Shown here: one piece after another, positions 6,105-16,714 of the stretch
Layout: every line of letters starts with the position of its first letter
Numbering within the stretch: position 1 is the first letter of the stretch
From: Rhizobiales bacterium dw_265
GTDB lineage: Bacteria > Pseudomonadota > Alphaproteobacteria > Micropepsales > Micropepsaceae
Direction: 5' to 3'
Length of the DNA: 64,000 nt
Assembly (NCBI GenBank): GCA_018449595.1
Contig: JAAVUU010000001.1
Span: 868,001-932,000, forward strand
Notes under the pieces: generated by a model
Database searches by the model: none
Told to the model about the DNA's origin: nothing
Seen by the model: the letters and a program-made list of their open reading frames with translations, nothing else
Program-made: the position numbers and the translations under genes

Positions 6105-8120
6105 ATGACCCTGCCCGATCAGACCGTCCCCGATCAGCATAAAGTCCGCCGCCTGGCCAATGCCATCCGGGCCCTCTCCATGGATGCGGTGGAAACCGCC
6201 AAGTCGGGCCACCCTGGGTTGCCGCTGGGCATGGCCGATGTCGCCACCGTGCTTTTTTCCCGGTTCCTGAAGTTCGACGCCGGGAACCCCGGCTGGGCCG
6301 ACCGCGACCGCTTCGTGCTGTCGGCGGGCCATGGCTCGATGCTGCTCTATTCGCTGCTGTGGCTGACCGGCTATCCGCAAATCACCGTCGAGGACCTCAA
6401 GCATTTCCGCAAGATCGGCAGCCCCACCGCCGGTCATCCCGAGCATGGCGACCTGCCCGGCATCGAGACCACCACCGGCCCGCTGGGCCAGGGCATCGCC
6501 AATGCCGTGGGCATGGCGCTGGCCGAGCGCATCCTCAATGCGCGCTTCGGCGACGAACTGGTCGATCACAAGACCTATGTCATCGCCTCGGACGGCGACC
6601 TGATGGAAGGCATCAGCCATGAGGCGATCGGGCTGGCGGGCAATCTCAAGCTCAAGAACCTGATCGTCTTGTGGGACGACAACCACATCACCATCGACGG
6701 CAGCACCGCGCTTTCCACCTGCACCGACCAGCTGGCGCGCTTCAAGTCCGAAGGCTGGACCGTGGACAGCTGCGACGGCCATGACGCCGCCGACATCTTC
6801 CGCGCCCTGCAGAAGGCGCAGGACGCGCAAGCCCCGGTGCTGATCGGCTGCCGCACCATCATCGGCTTCGGCCTGCCGGGCCGCCAGGGCACCCAGAAGG
6901 CGCACAGCGACGCCCCTGGCGCCGAGGTCATTGCCGGGGCGCGCAAGGAACTGGACTGGCCCTATGAGCCTTTCGTGGTGCCGGACGACCTGCTGAACCA
7001 GTGGCGCGCCATCGGCGCCACCGGGGCGGACGAATACCAGGCCTGGGAGGCCCGCAAGGCCGCCAGCAAGCACGCCAAGGAATTCGACGACACCATCAAC
7101 GACGTGATCCCGGCCAGCCTCGCGCCCGCGCTGGTCAAGCTGAAGGAAACGCTGTCGGCGGAAAAGCCCAAGGCCGGCACCCGCAAGATGAGCGAGAAGG
7201 CGCTGGAGGTCATCAACGGCGAACTGCAGAACACCATCGGCGGTTCGGCCGACCTGACGCCCTCCAACAACACCCGCACCAAGGGCCTGGTGGAGATCAA
7301 GCCGGGCGACTTCAACGGCCGCTATGTCCATTACGGCATCCGCGAGCACGGCATGTGCGCCGCGATGAACGGCATGGCGCTGCATGGCGGCATCATTCCC
7401 TATGGCGGCACCTTCTTCGTCTTTTCCGACTATTGCCGGCCCTCCATCCGCCTGGCGGCGCTGATGGGCATCCGGGTCGTCTTCGTGATGACCCATGATT
7501 CCATCGGCGTGGGCGAGGACGGCCCCACCCATCAGCCGGTCGAGCAACTGGCGGCGGTGCGCGCCATTCCGGGCCTGAAAGTGTTCCGCCCCGCCGATGG
7601 CGTGGAGACGGCGGAATGCTGGCAATTGGCGCTGGAAGACGCCAGCCGCCCCAGCCTGATCGCCTTCTCGCGCCAGGACGTGCCGACGGTGCGCGAGGCC
7701 CATACCGCCGAGAACCTGTCGGCCAAGGGCGCTTACGAACTGGCGGGCGCGGACAACGCCCAGGTGACGTTCCTGGCCACCGGCACCGAAGTGTCGCTGG
7801 CGCTGGAAGCCCGCGCCAAACTCGCCGCCGAAGGCATCGCCGCGCGTGTCGTCTCCATGCCCTGCTGGAGCCTGTTCGAGGAACAGCCGCTCGACTATCG
7901 CAAGCGGGTGCTGGGCCCCGGCACCGTCAAGGTCGCCGTCGAGGCCGCCGCCCGCGAAGGCTGGGACCGCTATATCGGTTCGGAGCTTCTGGACGGGGAA
8001 GGCGGCGCTTTCGTCGGCATGTCCAGCTTCGGCGCATCCGGCCCCTACAAGGACGTTTATGCCAAGTTCGGCATCACGGCGGACGCGGCGGTGGCGGCAG
8101 CCAAGAAATTGTTGAAGTAG
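6105..8120 (+). CDS. tkt: Transketolase
   Basis: Thiamine-diphosphate enzyme of the non-oxidative pentose phosphate pathway, 671 residues, the usual full length. N-terminal SGHPGLPLGMAD and GPLGQGIANAVGMA are transketolase signatures. ASDGDLMEGISHEA holds the GDG...N cofactor and metal motif. GVGEDGPTHQPVEQLA is the central pyrimidine-domain signature. It heads the block tkt-gap-pgk-fba, a cluster also seen linked to Calvin-cycle genes in relatives, although no rubisco, phosphoribulokinase or cbbR gene is present here, so a glycolytic/gluconeogenic role is assumed. Confidence 0.97.
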   Translation: MTLPDQTVPDQHKVRRLANAIRALSMDAVETAKSGHPGLPLGMADVATVLFSRFLKFDAGNPGWADRDRFVLSAGHGSMLLYSLLWLTGYPQITVEDLKHFRKIGSPTAGHPEHGDLPGIETTTGPLGQGIANAVGMALAERILNARFGDELVDHKTYVIASDGDLMEGISHEAIGLAGNLKLKNLIVLWDDNHITIDGSTALSTCTDQLARFKSEGWTVDSCDGHDAADIFRALQKAQDAQAPVLIGCRTIIGFGLPGRQGTQKAHSDAPGAEVIAGARKELDWPYEPFVVPDDLLNQWRAIGATGADEYQAWEARKAASKHAKEFDDTINDVIPASLAPALVKLKETLSAEKPKAGTRKMSEKALEVINGELQNTIGGSADLTPSNNTRTKGLVEIKPGDFNGRYVHYGIREHGMCAAMNGMALHGGIIPYGGTFFVFSDYCRPSIRLAALMGIRVVFVMTHDSIGVGEDGPTHQPVEQLAAVRAIPGLKVFRPADGVETAECWQLALEDASRPSLIAFSRQDVPTVREAHTAENLSAKGAYELAGADNAQVTFLATGTEVSLALEARAKLAAEGIAARVVSMPCWSLFEEQPLDYRKRVLGPGTVKVAVEAAAREGWDRYIGSELLDGEGGAFVGMSSFGASGPYKDVYAKFGITADAAVAAAKKLLK

Positions 8121-8122
8121 AA

Positions 8123-8159
8123 ACTGGGTGGCCCGGTCAAGCCGGGCCATGACAATTTT
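8123..8159 (+). repeat. Type-A palindromic repeat, single unit (copy A3)
   Basis: ACTGGGTGGCCCGG-TCAA-CCGGGCCATGAC (8123-8153) starts three bases after the tkt stop and is followed by AATTTTT. It may double as a partial terminator between tkt and gap. Confidence 0.85.
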
Positions 8160-8199
8160 TAATTGCGCGATGCGTTGCATCGCGCCAGGGAGATGAGGA

Positions 8200-9210
8200 A
8201 TGGCACTTCGCGTTGCAATCAACGGCTTCGGCCGCATCGGTCGTCTTGTGCTTCGGGCGATCGTGGAATCGGGACGCCGCGACATCGAGGTCGTGGCCGT
8301 CAACGACCTGGGGCCGATCGAGACCAACGCCCATCTGCTGCGCTATGACAGCGTGCATGGCCGCTTTCCGGCGCAGGTGACGGTGGATGGCGATGTGATG
8401 ATCGCCGCCGGACACAAGATCAAGGTGACGGCGATCAAGAACCCCGCCGAGCTGCCGCACAAGGAACTGGGCGTGGACATCGCGCTGGAATGCACCGGCA
8501 TCTTCACCGCCCGCGACAAGGCGGCGCTGCATCTGGACGCCGGCGCCAAGCGGGTTCTGATCAGCGCGCCCGGCGACAATGCCGACCTCACCGTGGTCTA
8601 TGGCGTCAATCACGAAAAACTGACCGGCGACCACATCATCGTGTCGAACGCCTCCTGCACCACCAACTGCCTGGTGCCGGTGGCCAAGGTGCTGCATGAC
8701 GCCATCGGCATCGAACACGGCATGATGATGACCATCCACAGCTATACCGGCGACCAGCCGACGCTGGACACCATGCACAAGGATCTCTACCGCGCCCGCG
8801 CCGCGGCGCTGTCGATGATCCCGACCTCCACCGGCGCCGCCAAGGCGGTGGGCCTGGTGCTGCCGGAACTCAAAGGCAGGCTGGACGGCATTTCGGTGCG
8901 CGTGCCGACGCCGAACGTGTCGCTGGTGGACCTGAAATTCGTCGCCAGCCGCGCCACCACGGTGGAAGAGGTCAACGACGCCATCAAGGCCGCCGCCGCC
9001 TCGGGGCCGCTGAAGGGCATCCTGGAAATCGTCACCGAAAAGCTGGTGAGCCATGATTTCAACCACAATCCGGCGTCTTCCAGCTTCGCGCTGGACCAGA
9101 CCAAGGTGATGCAGAGCACCATGGTGTCGGTGATGACCTGGTACGACAATGAATGGGGCTTCTCCAACCGCATGGCCGATACCGCCGTGGCGATGGGCAA
9201 GCTGATTTAG
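8200..9210 (+). CDS. gap: Glyceraldehyde-3-phosphate dehydrogenase, type I
   Basis: NAD(P)-dependent phosphorylating GAPDH, 336 residues. The N-terminal Rossmann motif is INGFGRIGR. The active-site cysteine is in [10 protein letters not shown]. The C-terminal [12 protein letters not shown] is diagnostic. ATG 8200 has GAGG just upstream. Second gene of the tkt-gap-pgk-fba cluster; type-A and type-D repeats lie on either side, so individual messages may be processed or attenuated there. Confidence 0.97.
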   Translation: MALRVAINGFGRIGRLVLRAIVESGRRDIEVVAVNDLGPIETNAHLLRYDSVHGRFPAQVTVDGDVMIAAGHKIKVTAIKNPAELPHKELGVDIALECTGIFTARDKAALHLDAGAKRVLISAPGDNADLTVVYGVNHEKLTGDHIIVSNASCTTNCLVPVAKVLHDAIGIEHGMMMTIHSYTGDQPTLDTMHKDLYRARAAALSMIPTSTGAAKAVGLVLPELKGRLDGISVRVPTPNVSLVDLKFVASRATTVEEVNDAIKAAAASGPLKGILEIVTEKLVSHDFNHNPASSSFALDQTKVMQSTMVSVMTWYDNEWGFSNRMADTAVAMGKLI

Positions 9211-9212
9211 CG

Positions 9213-9237
9213 GGACTCCCGCTTACGCGGGAATGAC
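9213..9237. repeat. Type-D palindrome (GCGGGAATGAC)
   Basis: GGACTCCCGC-TTAC-GCGGGAATGAC forms a short hairpin right after the gap stop. The same unit in inverse orientation is found between ffh and rpsP (26013-26036). Confidence 0.75.
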
Positions 9238-9258
9238 AAGAAAAAGAAGAAACGGCGA

Positions 9259-10452
9259 ATGACCTTCAAAACCCTCGACGACCTGCAGGTAAGGGGAAAG
9301 CGCGTGCTGGTGCGCGCCGACCTCAATGTGCCGGTGGCCGATGGCAAGGTCACCGACGCCACCCGGATCGAACGCCAGGCCCCGACCGTCCGCGAACTGG
9401 CGGACAAGGGCGCCCGCGTCATCGTGCTGAGCCATTTCGACCGGCCCAAGGGCAAGGTGGTGCCTTCGATGTCGCTGAGGCCGCTGGTGGGGCCGCTGTC
9501 GCAGGCGCTGGGCCGCCCGGTCGCTTTCGCCGATGACTGCATCGGCCCCGTGGCCGAAGCCGCCGTCGCCGCCCTCAAGGATGGCGACGTGCTGCTGCTG
9601 GAAAACACCCGCTTCCATGCCGGCGAGGAAAAGAACGATCCTGAGATGGCCAGACAGCTCGCCGCCCTGGGCGACATCTTCGTCAACGACGCCTTCAGCG
9701 CCGCGCACCGGGCCCATGCCTCGACCGAAGGCGTGGCGCGGCTGTTGCCCAATGCCGCGGGCCGCTCCATGCAGTCGGAACTGATGCATCTGGACAAGGC
9801 GCTGGGCCATCCCCAGCGCCCGGTGATGGCGGTGGTCGGCGGCGCCAAGGTCTCCACCAAGATCGAACTGCTGCAGAACCTGGTCGGCCGGGTGCAGACG
9901 TTGGTGATCGGCGGCGCCATGGCCAACACTTTCCTGGCGGCGGGCGGCATCGCCGTGGGCAAGTCGCTCTATGAAGCCGATCATCTGGAGACGGCGCGCA
10001 AGATCATCCAGGCCGCGGCGCAATCCGGCACCGCGATCCTGCTGCCCACCGATGTGGTGGTGGCAAAAGAGTTCCGGGCGGACGCCCCCCACCATACGGT
10101 TCCGGCCGGCGGCATCGCCCCGGACGAAATGGTGCTGGACGTGGGCCCCGACAGCATAAAAGCCTTTGAAAGCCGCCTGAAAGACACCCGCACCCTGGTG
10201 TGGAACGGCCCTTTCGGCGCTTTCGAGACAAAGCCTTTTGACAAGGGCACCGTCGCTGCCGCAAAAGCCGTGGCGAAAGCCACCAAGGCTGGTGACATTC
10301 TGTCAGTCGCGGGCGGCGGCGACACGGTCGCGGCCCTGGCCCATGCGGGGGTGGAGGGGGACTTCACCTACGTCTCGACGGCGGGCGGGGCCTTCCTGGA
10401 ATGGCTTGAAGGCAAGACATTGCCCGGCGTCGCGGCGCTGGGCGCGGCATAA
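9259..10452 (+). CDS. pgk: Phosphoglycerate kinase
   Basis: Monomeric glycolytic kinase, 397 residues. The signature [16 protein letters not shown] is near the N-terminus, DRPKGK follows, and the C-terminal nucleotide domain has [10 protein letters not shown] and the [10 protein letters not shown] glycine loop. The start ATG follows a purine-rich AAAAGAAGAAACGG stretch. It ends 11 bp before fba, which indicates co-transcription. Confidence 0.97.
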   Translation: MTFKTLDDLQVRGKRVLVRADLNVPVADGKVTDATRIERQAPTVRELADKGARVIVLSHFDRPKGKVVPSMSLRPLVGPLSQALGRPVAFADDCIGPVAEAAVAALKDGDVLLLENTRFHAGEEKNDPEMARQLAALGDIFVNDAFSAAHRAHASTEGVARLLPNAAGRSMQSELMHLDKALGHPQRPVMAVVGGAKVSTKIELLQNLVGRVQTLVIGGAMANTFLAAGGIAVGKSLYEADHLETARKIIQAAAQSGTAILLPTDVVVAKEFRADAPHHTVPAGGIAPDEMVLDVGPDSIKAFESRLKDTRTLVWNGPFGAFETKPFDKGTVAAAKAVAKATKAGDILSVAGGGDTVAALAHAGVEGDFTYVSTAGGAFLEWLEGKTLPGVAALGAA

Positions 10453-10463
10453 AAGGTGGGACA

Positions 10464-11489
10464 ATGAATCTGGACGCATTGCATGCAATCGCGGTGAAGA
10501 TGGTGGCGCCCGGCAAGGGCATCCTGGCCGCCGATGAATCCAGCGGCACCATCAAGAAGCGCTTCGACGCCATCAAGGTGGAGAATACCGAAGAGAACCG
10601 CCGCGACTATCGCGAGATGCTGTTCCGCACCACCAAGGCGATGCAGGAGCATATTTCCGGCGTCATCCTGTTCGACGAAACCATCCGCCAGAAGGCCAAG
10701 GACGGCACGACGCTGGTGTCCCTGATCGAAGCCGCCGGCAGCATTCCCGGCATCAAGGTGGATGCCGGCGCCAAGCCCCTGCCCTTCAGCCCCGGCGAGA
10801 CCATCACCGAGGGCCTGGACGGACTGCGCGAGCGCTTCCAGGATTACTACAAGCTGGGGGCGCGCTTCGCCAAGTGGCGGGCGGTGATCGACATCGCGGA
10901 CGGCATTCCGACCTACAACTGCATCAGTGCCAACGCCCAGGCGCTGGCCCGCTATGCGGCGCTGGCCCAGGAAAACGGCATCGTCCCCATCGTGGAGCCC
11001 GAAGTGCTGATGGACGGCGATCACGACATCCAGCGTTGCGAAGACGTGACCAGCTGGGTCTTGTCGGAAGTGTTCGAGGCGCTGTTCGTCGCCGATGTGG
11101 CGCTGGAAGGCATCATCCTCAAGCCCAACATGATCGTGCCGGGCAAGAAGTGCGCCGCCCAGAACAGCGTCGCGGACGTCGCCGAACGCACCGTCAAGGT
11201 GCTCAAGCGCCATGTGCCGTCGGCGGTGCCGGGCATCGCCTTCCTGTCGGGCGGCCAGTCGGACGAAGACGCCACCGCACATCTGTCGGCGATGAACGCC
11301 ATCGGCGGGCTGCCCTGGGGCCTGACTTTCAGTTATGGCCGCGCCCTGCAGGCGGCGCCGCAAAAGGCCTGGGCCGGCAAGGCCGAGAATGTCGCCGCCG
11401 GCCAGGCGGCCTTCGCCCACCGCGCCCTGATGAATTCGCTGGCCGCGCTGGGCAAGTGGAGCAAGGCGGAAGAGCAGAAGGCCGCGTGA
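10464..11489 (+). CDS. fba: Fructose-bisphosphate aldolase, class I
   Basis: Schiff-base aldolase of 341 residues in the eukaryote-like class I family, not the zinc-dependent class II. The N-terminus has [18 protein letters not shown]. The Schiff-base lysine lies in [28 protein letters not shown] is the phosphate-binding segment. A GTG start for thiE overlaps its TGA stop, so the two are translationally coupled. Confidence 0.96.
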   Translation: MNLDALHAIAVKMVAPGKGILAADESSGTIKKRFDAIKVENTEENRRDYREMLFRTTKAMQEHISGVILFDETIRQKAKDGTTLVSLIEAAGSIPGIKVDAGAKPLPFSPGETITEGLDGLRERFQDYYKLGARFAKWRAVIDIADGIPTYNCISANAQALARYAALAQENGIVPIVEPEVLMDGDHDIQRCEDVTSWVLSEVFEALFVADVALEGIILKPNMIVPGKKCAAQNSVADVAERTVKVLKRHVPSAVPGIAFLSGGQSDEDATAHLSAMNAIGGLPWGLTFSYGRALQAAPQKAWAGKAENVAAGQAAFAHRALMNSLAALGKWSKAEEQKAA

Positions 11490-12118
11490 GCGAACAGGGC
11501 TGCCGCCTTTACCTGATTTCGCCGCCGAGGCTTTCGGCGGCGAATTTTTTGGGTCCGCTGAAGGAAGCGCTGGGCGGCGGCGATGTGGCGAGCTTCCAGT
11601 TGCGCCTGAAGAACATCAGCGATGACGAAATCCGCCGCGCCACTGACCTGCTGCGGCCCCTGGTGCAGGCGCACGGCGCCGCCTTCATCCTCAACGACCG
11701 TCCCGACCTGGCCGCCGAACTGGGCTGCGACGGCGTCCATATCGGCCAAGACGACGCGTCCTATGCGGAAGCGCGCGCGCTTCTGCCCAAAGCCATTGTC
11801 GGCGTCACCTGCCATGACAGCCGCCACTTGGCCATGGAAGCGGCGGAAGCCGGCGCCGATTATGTCGCCTTCGGGGCTTTCTTTCCGACGCAAACCAAGG
11901 AGCCCAAGGCCCAGGCCGACATCGAATTGCTGCGCTGGTGGGGCGAGATGATGGTGGTGCCCTGCGTCGCCATCGGCGGCATCACCGTCGCCAACGCGCG
12001 GCCGCTGGTGGAAGCGGGCGCCGATTTCCTCGCCGTCTCGGCGGGGGTGTGGGAGCATCCCGACGGCCCAAAAAGCGCGGTCGCCGCCTTCAACGCCTTG
12101 TTTCGCGCCGGTTCTTAA
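11486..12118 (+). CDS. thiE: Thiamine phosphate synthase ThiE
   Basis: TIM-barrel enzyme joining HMP-PP and thiazole phosphate to give thiamine phosphate; 210 residues. Motifs are LYLISPPR at the N-terminus, [46 protein letters not shown] and [11 protein letters not shown]. The GTG start overlaps the fba stop as GTGA, with AAGG upstream. It is fused to a sugar-phosphate operon rather than a thi operon. This fits the thiamine-diphosphate need of the transketolase encoded upstream (inference). Confidence 0.9.
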   Translation: MSEQGCRLYLISPPRLSAANFLGPLKEALGGGDVASFQLRLKNISDDEIRRATDLLRPLVQAHGAAFILNDRPDLAAELGCDGVHIGQDDASYAEARALLPKAIVGVTCHDSRHLAMEAAEAGADYVAFGAFFPTQTKEPKAQADIELLRWWGEMMVVPCVAIGGITVANARPLVEAGADFLAVSAGVWEHPDGPKSAVAAFNALFRAGS

Positions 12119-12153
12119 AAGACTATCGGCACGGCCCCGCGAGAAAGCGTGTG

Positions 12154-13134
12154 ATGCGATCCGAAATAGCCGTGTTGGCGTCCCTGCTGTGCGCGATAAC
12201 GGCCGCCCGCGCACAGGACATTCCCGACGCCAAGACCGAACTGGCCGCCGGCATCGCGATCCTCAAGGCCCATCATATGAACAGCGGCAGGATCGACTGG
12301 CCGGCGGTCGAGACACAGGCGCAGGCAATGCTGGGCGACAAGACCGCGGCGGCCGATGCCTATCCCGCGATCCGCCATGTCATCGCGCAGCTGGGCGAAA
12401 AGCACACCTCCCTGGCCACCGCCGATTTCGCGAAAGCGCAGATGACGGACAGTCCGGTCGGCAATGTACGCCCGCCTGATGTCAAGACGCCCGAAGGCTA
12501 TTGGCTGGCGGGCGGCATCGGCCTGGTCACGCTGAAATTCCACCACGGTTCGCCCGCCGACGACATCGCCTATGCCAAGGCAGGGCGTGATGCCCTCGCC
12601 GCATTCTCACGCGCCCATGTCTGCCGCTATATCGTGGACCTGCGTGGAAACGGAGGCGGCAACATGTATCCCATGATCAACGGCGTCCAGGCCCTGCTGG
12701 GCCGCGAGCCTTATGGCTATTTCCAGGAAGTGAATATGCCTGAGACGCCGTGGCGATTGGCGACCGCTTCCTATCTCCCCGCGGGAGACGCGGCAGCCGG
12801 CGAGCGCCAGCGCGCTTTGCAGGGCACAGCGCCCGTCGCCGTGCTGATCGACCGTGACACGGGAAGCTCCGGCGAGTTCACGGCCATGGCGTTCGAAGGA
12901 CGCGCGCACAGCCGTTTTTTTGGCGAGCCGTCTGCGGGCTATCTGACGACAAACGGGCACTATAGCCTGCCGGATGGTGCTTTCCTGGCCGTATCGAACG
13001 GCTGGGCGACAGACCGCCTGCACCGCGGCTATCGCGAAACCATCGCGCCGGACGAATCCACGCCGCGGGGGCAGGCGACACTGGATGCGGCAATCGCCTG
13101 GCTGAAAAAACAGCCATGCCGGGAAACACCATGA
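12154..13134 (+). CDS. Exported S41-family peptidase
   Basis: 326-residue protein with a cleavable signal peptide (VLASLLCAITAARAQ) and a C-terminal S41/tail-specific-protease fold. VDLRGNGGGNMYPM is the glycine-rich strand. RDTGSSGEFTAMAF carries the nucleophilic serine, and FFGEPSAGY follows. No PDZ domain is obvious, so it resembles the tricorn-core-like single-domain group. The start could be ATG 12154 or GTG 12151. The next gene overlaps its stop by 4 nt (ATGA). Substrate unknown. Confidence 0.8.
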   Translation: MRSEIAVLASLLCAITAARAQDIPDAKTELAAGIAILKAHHMNSGRIDWPAVETQAQAMLGDKTAAADAYPAIRHVIAQLGEKHTSLATADFAKAQMTDSPVGNVRPPDVKTPEGYWLAGGIGLVTLKFHHGSPADDIAYAKAGRDALAAFSRAHVCRYIVDLRGNGGGNMYPMINGVQALLGREPYGYFQEVNMPETPWRLATASYLPAGDAAAGERQRALQGTAPVAVLIDRDTGSSGEFTAMAFEGRAHSRFFGEPSAGYLTTNGHYSLPDGAFLAVSNGWATDRLHRGYRETIAPDESTPRGQATLDAAIAWLKKQPCRETP

Positions 13135-13424
13135 AAGAACGGCTGCTCGGCTTCATCTTCATCGGCATCTTCCTGGCCTTTGGCTACAACTGGCTGCTCG
13201 ACAAGGTGCATGCCCATTTTTCGGACTCGCTGTGGCTGCAGCGGAACTGGATAGGGCCCTATGTCGTGGCCCCCGTCCTGCTGCTGATTGCCCTGGCGTT
13301 TACCTTCGGCTTCTTCCGTCCCAAAGGCCCGCGCTGGGCCGATGCCGCGGTCCTGGCGATCACGGCGCTGCTGGTCTATCTCACCCTGGGCGCGGGCTAT
13401 TCCTGCTGGCATTACTGCTTTTAG
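13131..13424 (+). CDS. Small three-helix membrane protein
   Basis: 97 residues with three hydrophobic segments (around residues 5-20, 42-60 and 70-88) and a C-terminal CWHYCF. No family is recognised. The start is ATG 13131, which overlaps the S41 peptidase stop as ATGA and has GGGA 6 nt upstream. The tight coupling suggests that the peptidase and this membrane protein are made together, but no function can be assigned. Confidence 0.65.
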   Translation: MKERLLGFIFIGIFLAFGYNWLLDKVHAHFSDSLWLQRNWIGPYVVAPVLLLIALAFTFGFFRPKGPRWADAAVLAITALLVYLTLGAGYSCWHYCF

Positions 13425-13494
13425 GCCGGTATAACCCGCCCGCTCTTTGAATCCGTCACACATTCCACCCCGCGCCGAAGGAGGCGTGATTTCC

Positions 13495-14061
13495 ATGGCC
13501 AAGATTTCCGGCAATGAAGTGCGCCCCGGCACCATGATCGAACACCAGGGCCGCTTGTGGATGTGCGTCAAGAGCCAGTCGGTGAAGCCCGGCAAGGGCG
13601 GCGCCTACAACCAGGTCGAACTCAAGGACATCGAATCCGGCACCAAGCTGAACGAGCGTTTCCGCTCGTCGGAAATGGTCGAGGAGATCAATCTCGACAA
13701 GAAGGACTTCCAGTTCCTCTATGCCAATGGCGACATGCTCACCTTCATGGACATGGAGACGTATGACCAGATCGAACTGGCGGCGGATTTCGTCGGCGAC
13801 CAGGCGGCTTTCCTGCAGGACGGGATGAAGACCCTGGTGCAGATGCATGAGAGCAAGCCCATCGGCATCAAGCTGCCGGTGCAGGTGACCATGACGGTGG
13901 CCGAGGCCGATCCGGTGCTGAAAGGCGGCACCGCCGCCCCCAGCTACAAGACCGCGGTGCTGGAGAATGGCTTGAAGATCCAGGTGCCGCCCTTCATCGG
14001 CGCGGGCGAGCGCATCATCGTCGCCACCGAAGACGGCAGTTACGTCCGCAGGGCCGAGTAA
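13495..14061 (+). CDS. efp: Elongation factor P
   Basis: Relieves ribosome stalling at polyproline stretches; 188 residues, three beta-barrel domains. The start [12 protein letters not shown] has AAGGAGG upstream; an upstream in-frame ATG at 13447 is rejected. The modifiable loop residue is Lys34 in VKPGKGGAY, so beta-lysylation by an EpmA-type enzyme would be needed if it is modified, but no epmAB genes are in the window. The C-terminal [20 protein letters not shown] is typical. The next gene overlaps at TAATG. Confidence 0.95.
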   Translation: MAKISGNEVRPGTMIEHQGRLWMCVKSQSVKPGKGGAYNQVELKDIESGTKLNERFRSSEMVEEINLDKKDFQFLYANGDMLTFMDMETYDQIELAADFVGDQAAFLQDGMKTLVQMHESKPIGIKLPVQVTMTVAEADPVLKGGTAAPSYKTAVLENGLKIQVPPFIGAGERIIVATEDGSYVRRAE

Positions 14062-14858
14062 TGGCTTATATCTCCCCTGCCCTGAATGTGATGGTCGCCG
14101 CCGCGCGCAAGGCCGGCCGGCCGCTGATCCGCGACTTCAACGAACTGGAGAACCTCCAGATCTCGATGAAGGGCCCCGCCGATTTCGTCACCAGCGCCGA
14201 CAAGCGCACCGAAAAGATTCTGATCGAGGAACTCAGCAAGGCCCGTCCCGGCTATGGCTTCCTGGGCGAGGAAGGCGGCGCGCTGGCGGGCAAGGACGCC
14301 ACCCACCGTTTCATCATCGATCCGATCGACGGCACCACCAACTTCATGCACGGCATTCCGCATTTCGCCATCTCCATCGGATTGGAGCGCGAAGGCCAGA
14401 TGGTGGCGGGCGTGGTGTTCAATCCCGTCACCGACGATCTCTATACCGCCGAGAAGGGCCATGGCGCCTATCTCAACAACAAGCGGCTGCGGGTCGCCGC
14501 CCGCAAGGAACTGGCGCCCGCCGTCATCGCCACCGGCCTGCCGTTCCTGGGCAAGGAGGGCCACGCCCGCGCCGCCGCCGAAATGGCCGGGATCATGAAT
14601 GTGACGGCGGGCGTCCGCCGCTTCGGCGCGGCGTCGCTGGACCTGGCCTTTGTCGCCGCCGGGCGCTTCGACGGCTTCTGGGAGCATGGCCTGCAGCCCT
14701 GGGACATCGCGGCCGGCATCGTCCTGGTGCGCGAGGCGGGCGGCGTCATCACCGACCTGCGCAGCGGCGGCGACATGCTGACCCAGGGCACCGTGCTGAC
14801 GGCCAACGAAAACCTGCATCCGCAGTTGCTGAAGCTGCTGAAGGCCACCAAGGCGTGA
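14061..14858 (+). CDS. suhB: Inositol-1-monophosphatase family protein (SuhB-like)
   Basis: Mg-dependent, lithium-sensitive sugar phosphatase of 265 residues. Metal motifs are FLGEEGG, IIDPIDGTTNFMHG and WDIAAGIVLVREAGG. Acts on inositol phosphate or related sugar phosphates; SuhB proteins also serve in rRNA transcription antitermination. The start overlaps the efp stop and its own stop overlaps the next GTG start, so efp, this gene and the flavin reductase form a coupled set. Confidence 0.92.
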   Translation: MAYISPALNVMVAAARKAGRPLIRDFNELENLQISMKGPADFVTSADKRTEKILIEELSKARPGYGFLGEEGGALAGKDATHRFIIDPIDGTTNFMHGIPHFAISIGLEREGQMVAGVVFNPVTDDLYTAEKGHGAYLNNKRLRVAARKELAPAVIATGLPFLGKEGHARAAAEMAGIMNVTAGVRRFGAASLDLAFVAAGRFDGFWEHGLQPWDIAAGIVLVREAGGVITDLRSGGDMLTQGTVLTANENLHPQLLKLLKATKA

Positions 14859-15409
14859 CCGTTCTCGTCATTGCCGGCAGCCTGCGCCCCAGGCGCATCG
14901 CCATCCACATCGCCGGCTGGATTGCCCAGATGGGCCGCGAACGAACCGGCGGGGCTTTCGAAGTCGTGGACCTGCGGGACTGGCCGCTGCCGATGGATGA
15001 CGAACCGGGCATGCCGCAGCTGGGAGACTATGCGAACGATCATACCCGCGCCTGGAGCCGCAAGATTGCCGCCGCACCGGCTTTTGTCTTCGTGACGCCG
15101 CAATACAATTGGGGCTATCCGGCCGCATTGAAGAACGCGATCGACCATCTGTTCCAGGAATGGGCCGGCAAGCCCGCCATGATCGTCACCTATGGCGGCC
15201 ATGGCGGCGGCAAATGCGCGGAGCAGCTTGCGCAGGTGCTTGAGGCGGTTCACATGGCCCCGATTGCCACAAGGCCGGCCCTGAAGCTGGCGCGCGCCAG
15301 GATCGAAGCCAATACGGGCGAGATCGATCCCGCGGCGGAATTCGCCGCGCACGCAGGCGACCTTGCGCGGGCCTTCGCCGAGTTCGCGGCGGCGCGCAAG
15401 GACTCCTAG
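14855..15409 (+). CDS. NADPH-dependent FMN reductase family protein
   Basis: Flavodoxin-fold protein of 184 residues. The N-terminal [10 protein letters not shown] is the phosphate-binding loop and [20 protein letters not shown] is the conserved flavin-binding signature. Probably reduces FMN or quinones with NAD(P)H in the cytosol. It starts at GTG 14855 overlapping the previous stop (GTGA). Its TAG stop shares a CTAG tetramer with the opposing adhC stop. Confidence 0.88.
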   Translation: MTVLVIAGSLRPRRIAIHIAGWIAQMGRERTGGAFEVVDLRDWPLPMDDEPGMPQLGDYANDHTRAWSRKIAAAPAFVFVTPQYNWGYPAALKNAIDHLFQEWAGKPAMIVTYGGHGGGKCAEQLAQVLEAVHMAPIATRPALKLARARIEANTGEIDPAAEFAAHAGDLARAFAEFAAARKDS

Positions 15410-16515
15410 AACTCGATCACCGTGCGGATGCTTTCGCCGGAGTGCATCAGGTCGAAGCTTTCGTTGATGCGGTCCAGCGGCAGCTTGTGGGTTATCAGCG
15501 GATCGATGCTGATCTTGCCCTCCATGTACCAGTCCACGATCTGCGGCACCTGCGTCCTGCCGCGCACCCCGCCGAAGGCGGTGCCTTTCCAGACGCGCCC
15601 CGTCACCAGCTGGAAGGGGCGGGTCTTGATCTCCTGGCCCGAACCCGCCACGCCGATGATGATGCTCATCCCCCAGCCGCGATGGGTGCATTCCAGGGCC
15701 TGGCGCATCAGATCGACATTGCCGACGCACTCGAAGCTGTAATCCGCGCCGCCCTTGGTCAGTTCGACCAGGTAAGGCACCAGATCGCCTTTAACGTCCT
15801 TCGGATTCACAAAATGCGTCATGCCGAACTGCCGCGCCAGGGCCTCGCGCGCCGGATTGATGTCCACGCCCACGATCATGTCGGCCCCGGCCATGCGCGC
15901 GCCCTGCAGCACATTCAGCCCGATGCCGCCCAGCCCGAAGACCACGACATTGCTGCCCGGCTCGACCTTGGCGGTGTGGATCACCGCGCCGATGCCGGTG
16001 GTGACGCCGCAGCCGATATAGCAGACCTTGTCGAACGGCGCGTCCTGGCGGATTTTCGCCAGCGCGATCTCCGGCAGCACGGTGTGGTTGGCGAAGGTCG
16101 AACAGCCCATGTAATGGTGAATCTTCTGCCCACCGATGGAAAAGCGCGAGGTGCCGTCGGGCATCACGCCCTGCCCCTGGGTCGAGCGGATCGAGGTGCA
16201 GAGGTTGGTCTTGTGCGAGGTGCAGCTTTTGCACTGGCGGCATTCCGGGGTGTAGAGCGGGATGACATGGTCGCCCTTCTTCAGGCTGGTGACGCCCGGC
16301 CCCACATCCACCACCACCCCGGCGCCCTCATGGCCGAAGATCACCGGAAACAGGCCCTCCGGGTCGGCGCCGGAACGGGTGAATTCGTCGGTGTGGCAGA
16401 CCCCGCTGGCCTTGATCTCGACCAGCACTTCCCCGGCGCGCGGGCCTTCCAGGTCCACCTCCTCGATCACCAGGGGTTTGCCGGCGGCATAGGCGACAGC
16501 GGCGCGGGTTTTCAC
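15406..16515 (-). CDS. adhC: S-(hydroxymethyl)glutathione dehydrogenase / class III alcohol dehydrogenase
   Basis: Zinc enzyme of 369 residues that oxidises the glutathione adduct of formaldehyde and also reduces S-nitrosoglutathione. The catalytic zinc region [12 protein letters not shown] and GHEGAGVV and the structural zinc lobe [16 protein letters not shown] are intact. [11 protein letters not shown] is the NAD motif. A formaldehyde-linked regulator or the S-formylglutathione hydrolase is not adjacent. Upstream lies a palindrome-rich intergenic stretch shared with the divergent OmpA-like gene. Confidence 0.95.
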   Translation of the reverse strand: MKTRAAVAYAAGKPLVIEEVDLEGPRAGEVLVEIKASGVCHTDEFTRSGADPEGLFPVIFGHEGAGVVVDVGPGVTSLKKGDHVIPLYTPECRQCKSCTSHKTNLCTSIRSTQGQGVMPDGTSRFSIGGQKIHHYMGCSTFANHTVLPEIALAKIRQDAPFDKVCYIGCGVTTGIGAVIHTAKVEPGSNVVVFGLGGIGLNVLQGARMAGADMIVGVDINPAREALARQFGMTHFVNPKDVKGDLVPYLVELTKGGADYSFECVGNVDLMRQALECTHRGWGMSIIIGVAGSGQEIKTRPFQLVTGRVWKGTAFGGVRGRTQVPQIVDWYMEGKISIDPLITHKLPLDRINESFDLMHSGESIRTVIEF

Positions 16516-16539
16516 GGTGTCTCATCCTTCGTTGGCTTT

Positions 16540-16608
16540 CTTCCCCCGCGAGCGAAGCGACAAGCGGGGGAAGATGTCCGGTAGCGGGCAAGCCCCGCGT
16601 GCCGGACA
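16540..16608. repeat. Paired palindromes upstream of adhC
   Basis: CTTCCCCCGC (16540-16549) pairs with GCGGGGGAAG (16564-16573). TGTCCGG (16575-16581) pairs with CCGGACA (16602-16608). The first stem resembles the type-B CTCCCCC repeats. The remaining 100 bp up to 16714 hold a TTGACA at 16644 facing the OmpA-like gene and no other clear site. Confidence 0.6.
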
Positions 16609-16714
16609 GATGGGGGCGAAAAAGTGCCGGAAACTTGCGTCATTTGACAGTAGTTGCAAAGCGTTAGATTACGGCTAGGCTGCGGCCTGGGCACCTTCTG
16701 AGCTGTCGGATTCG

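Noticed and set aside
5970..8327. 785-codon open frame on the minus strand across tkt
   Set aside because: It is antisense to a complete transketolase, is low-complexity Gly/Ala/Arg/His sequence, and has no family motif; typical of high-GC shadow frames.
6105..11489. Calvin-cycle operon
   Set aside because: The tkt-gap-pgk-fba order resembles cbb clusters, but rubisco, phosphoribulokinase and cbbR are absent, so autotrophy is not supported.
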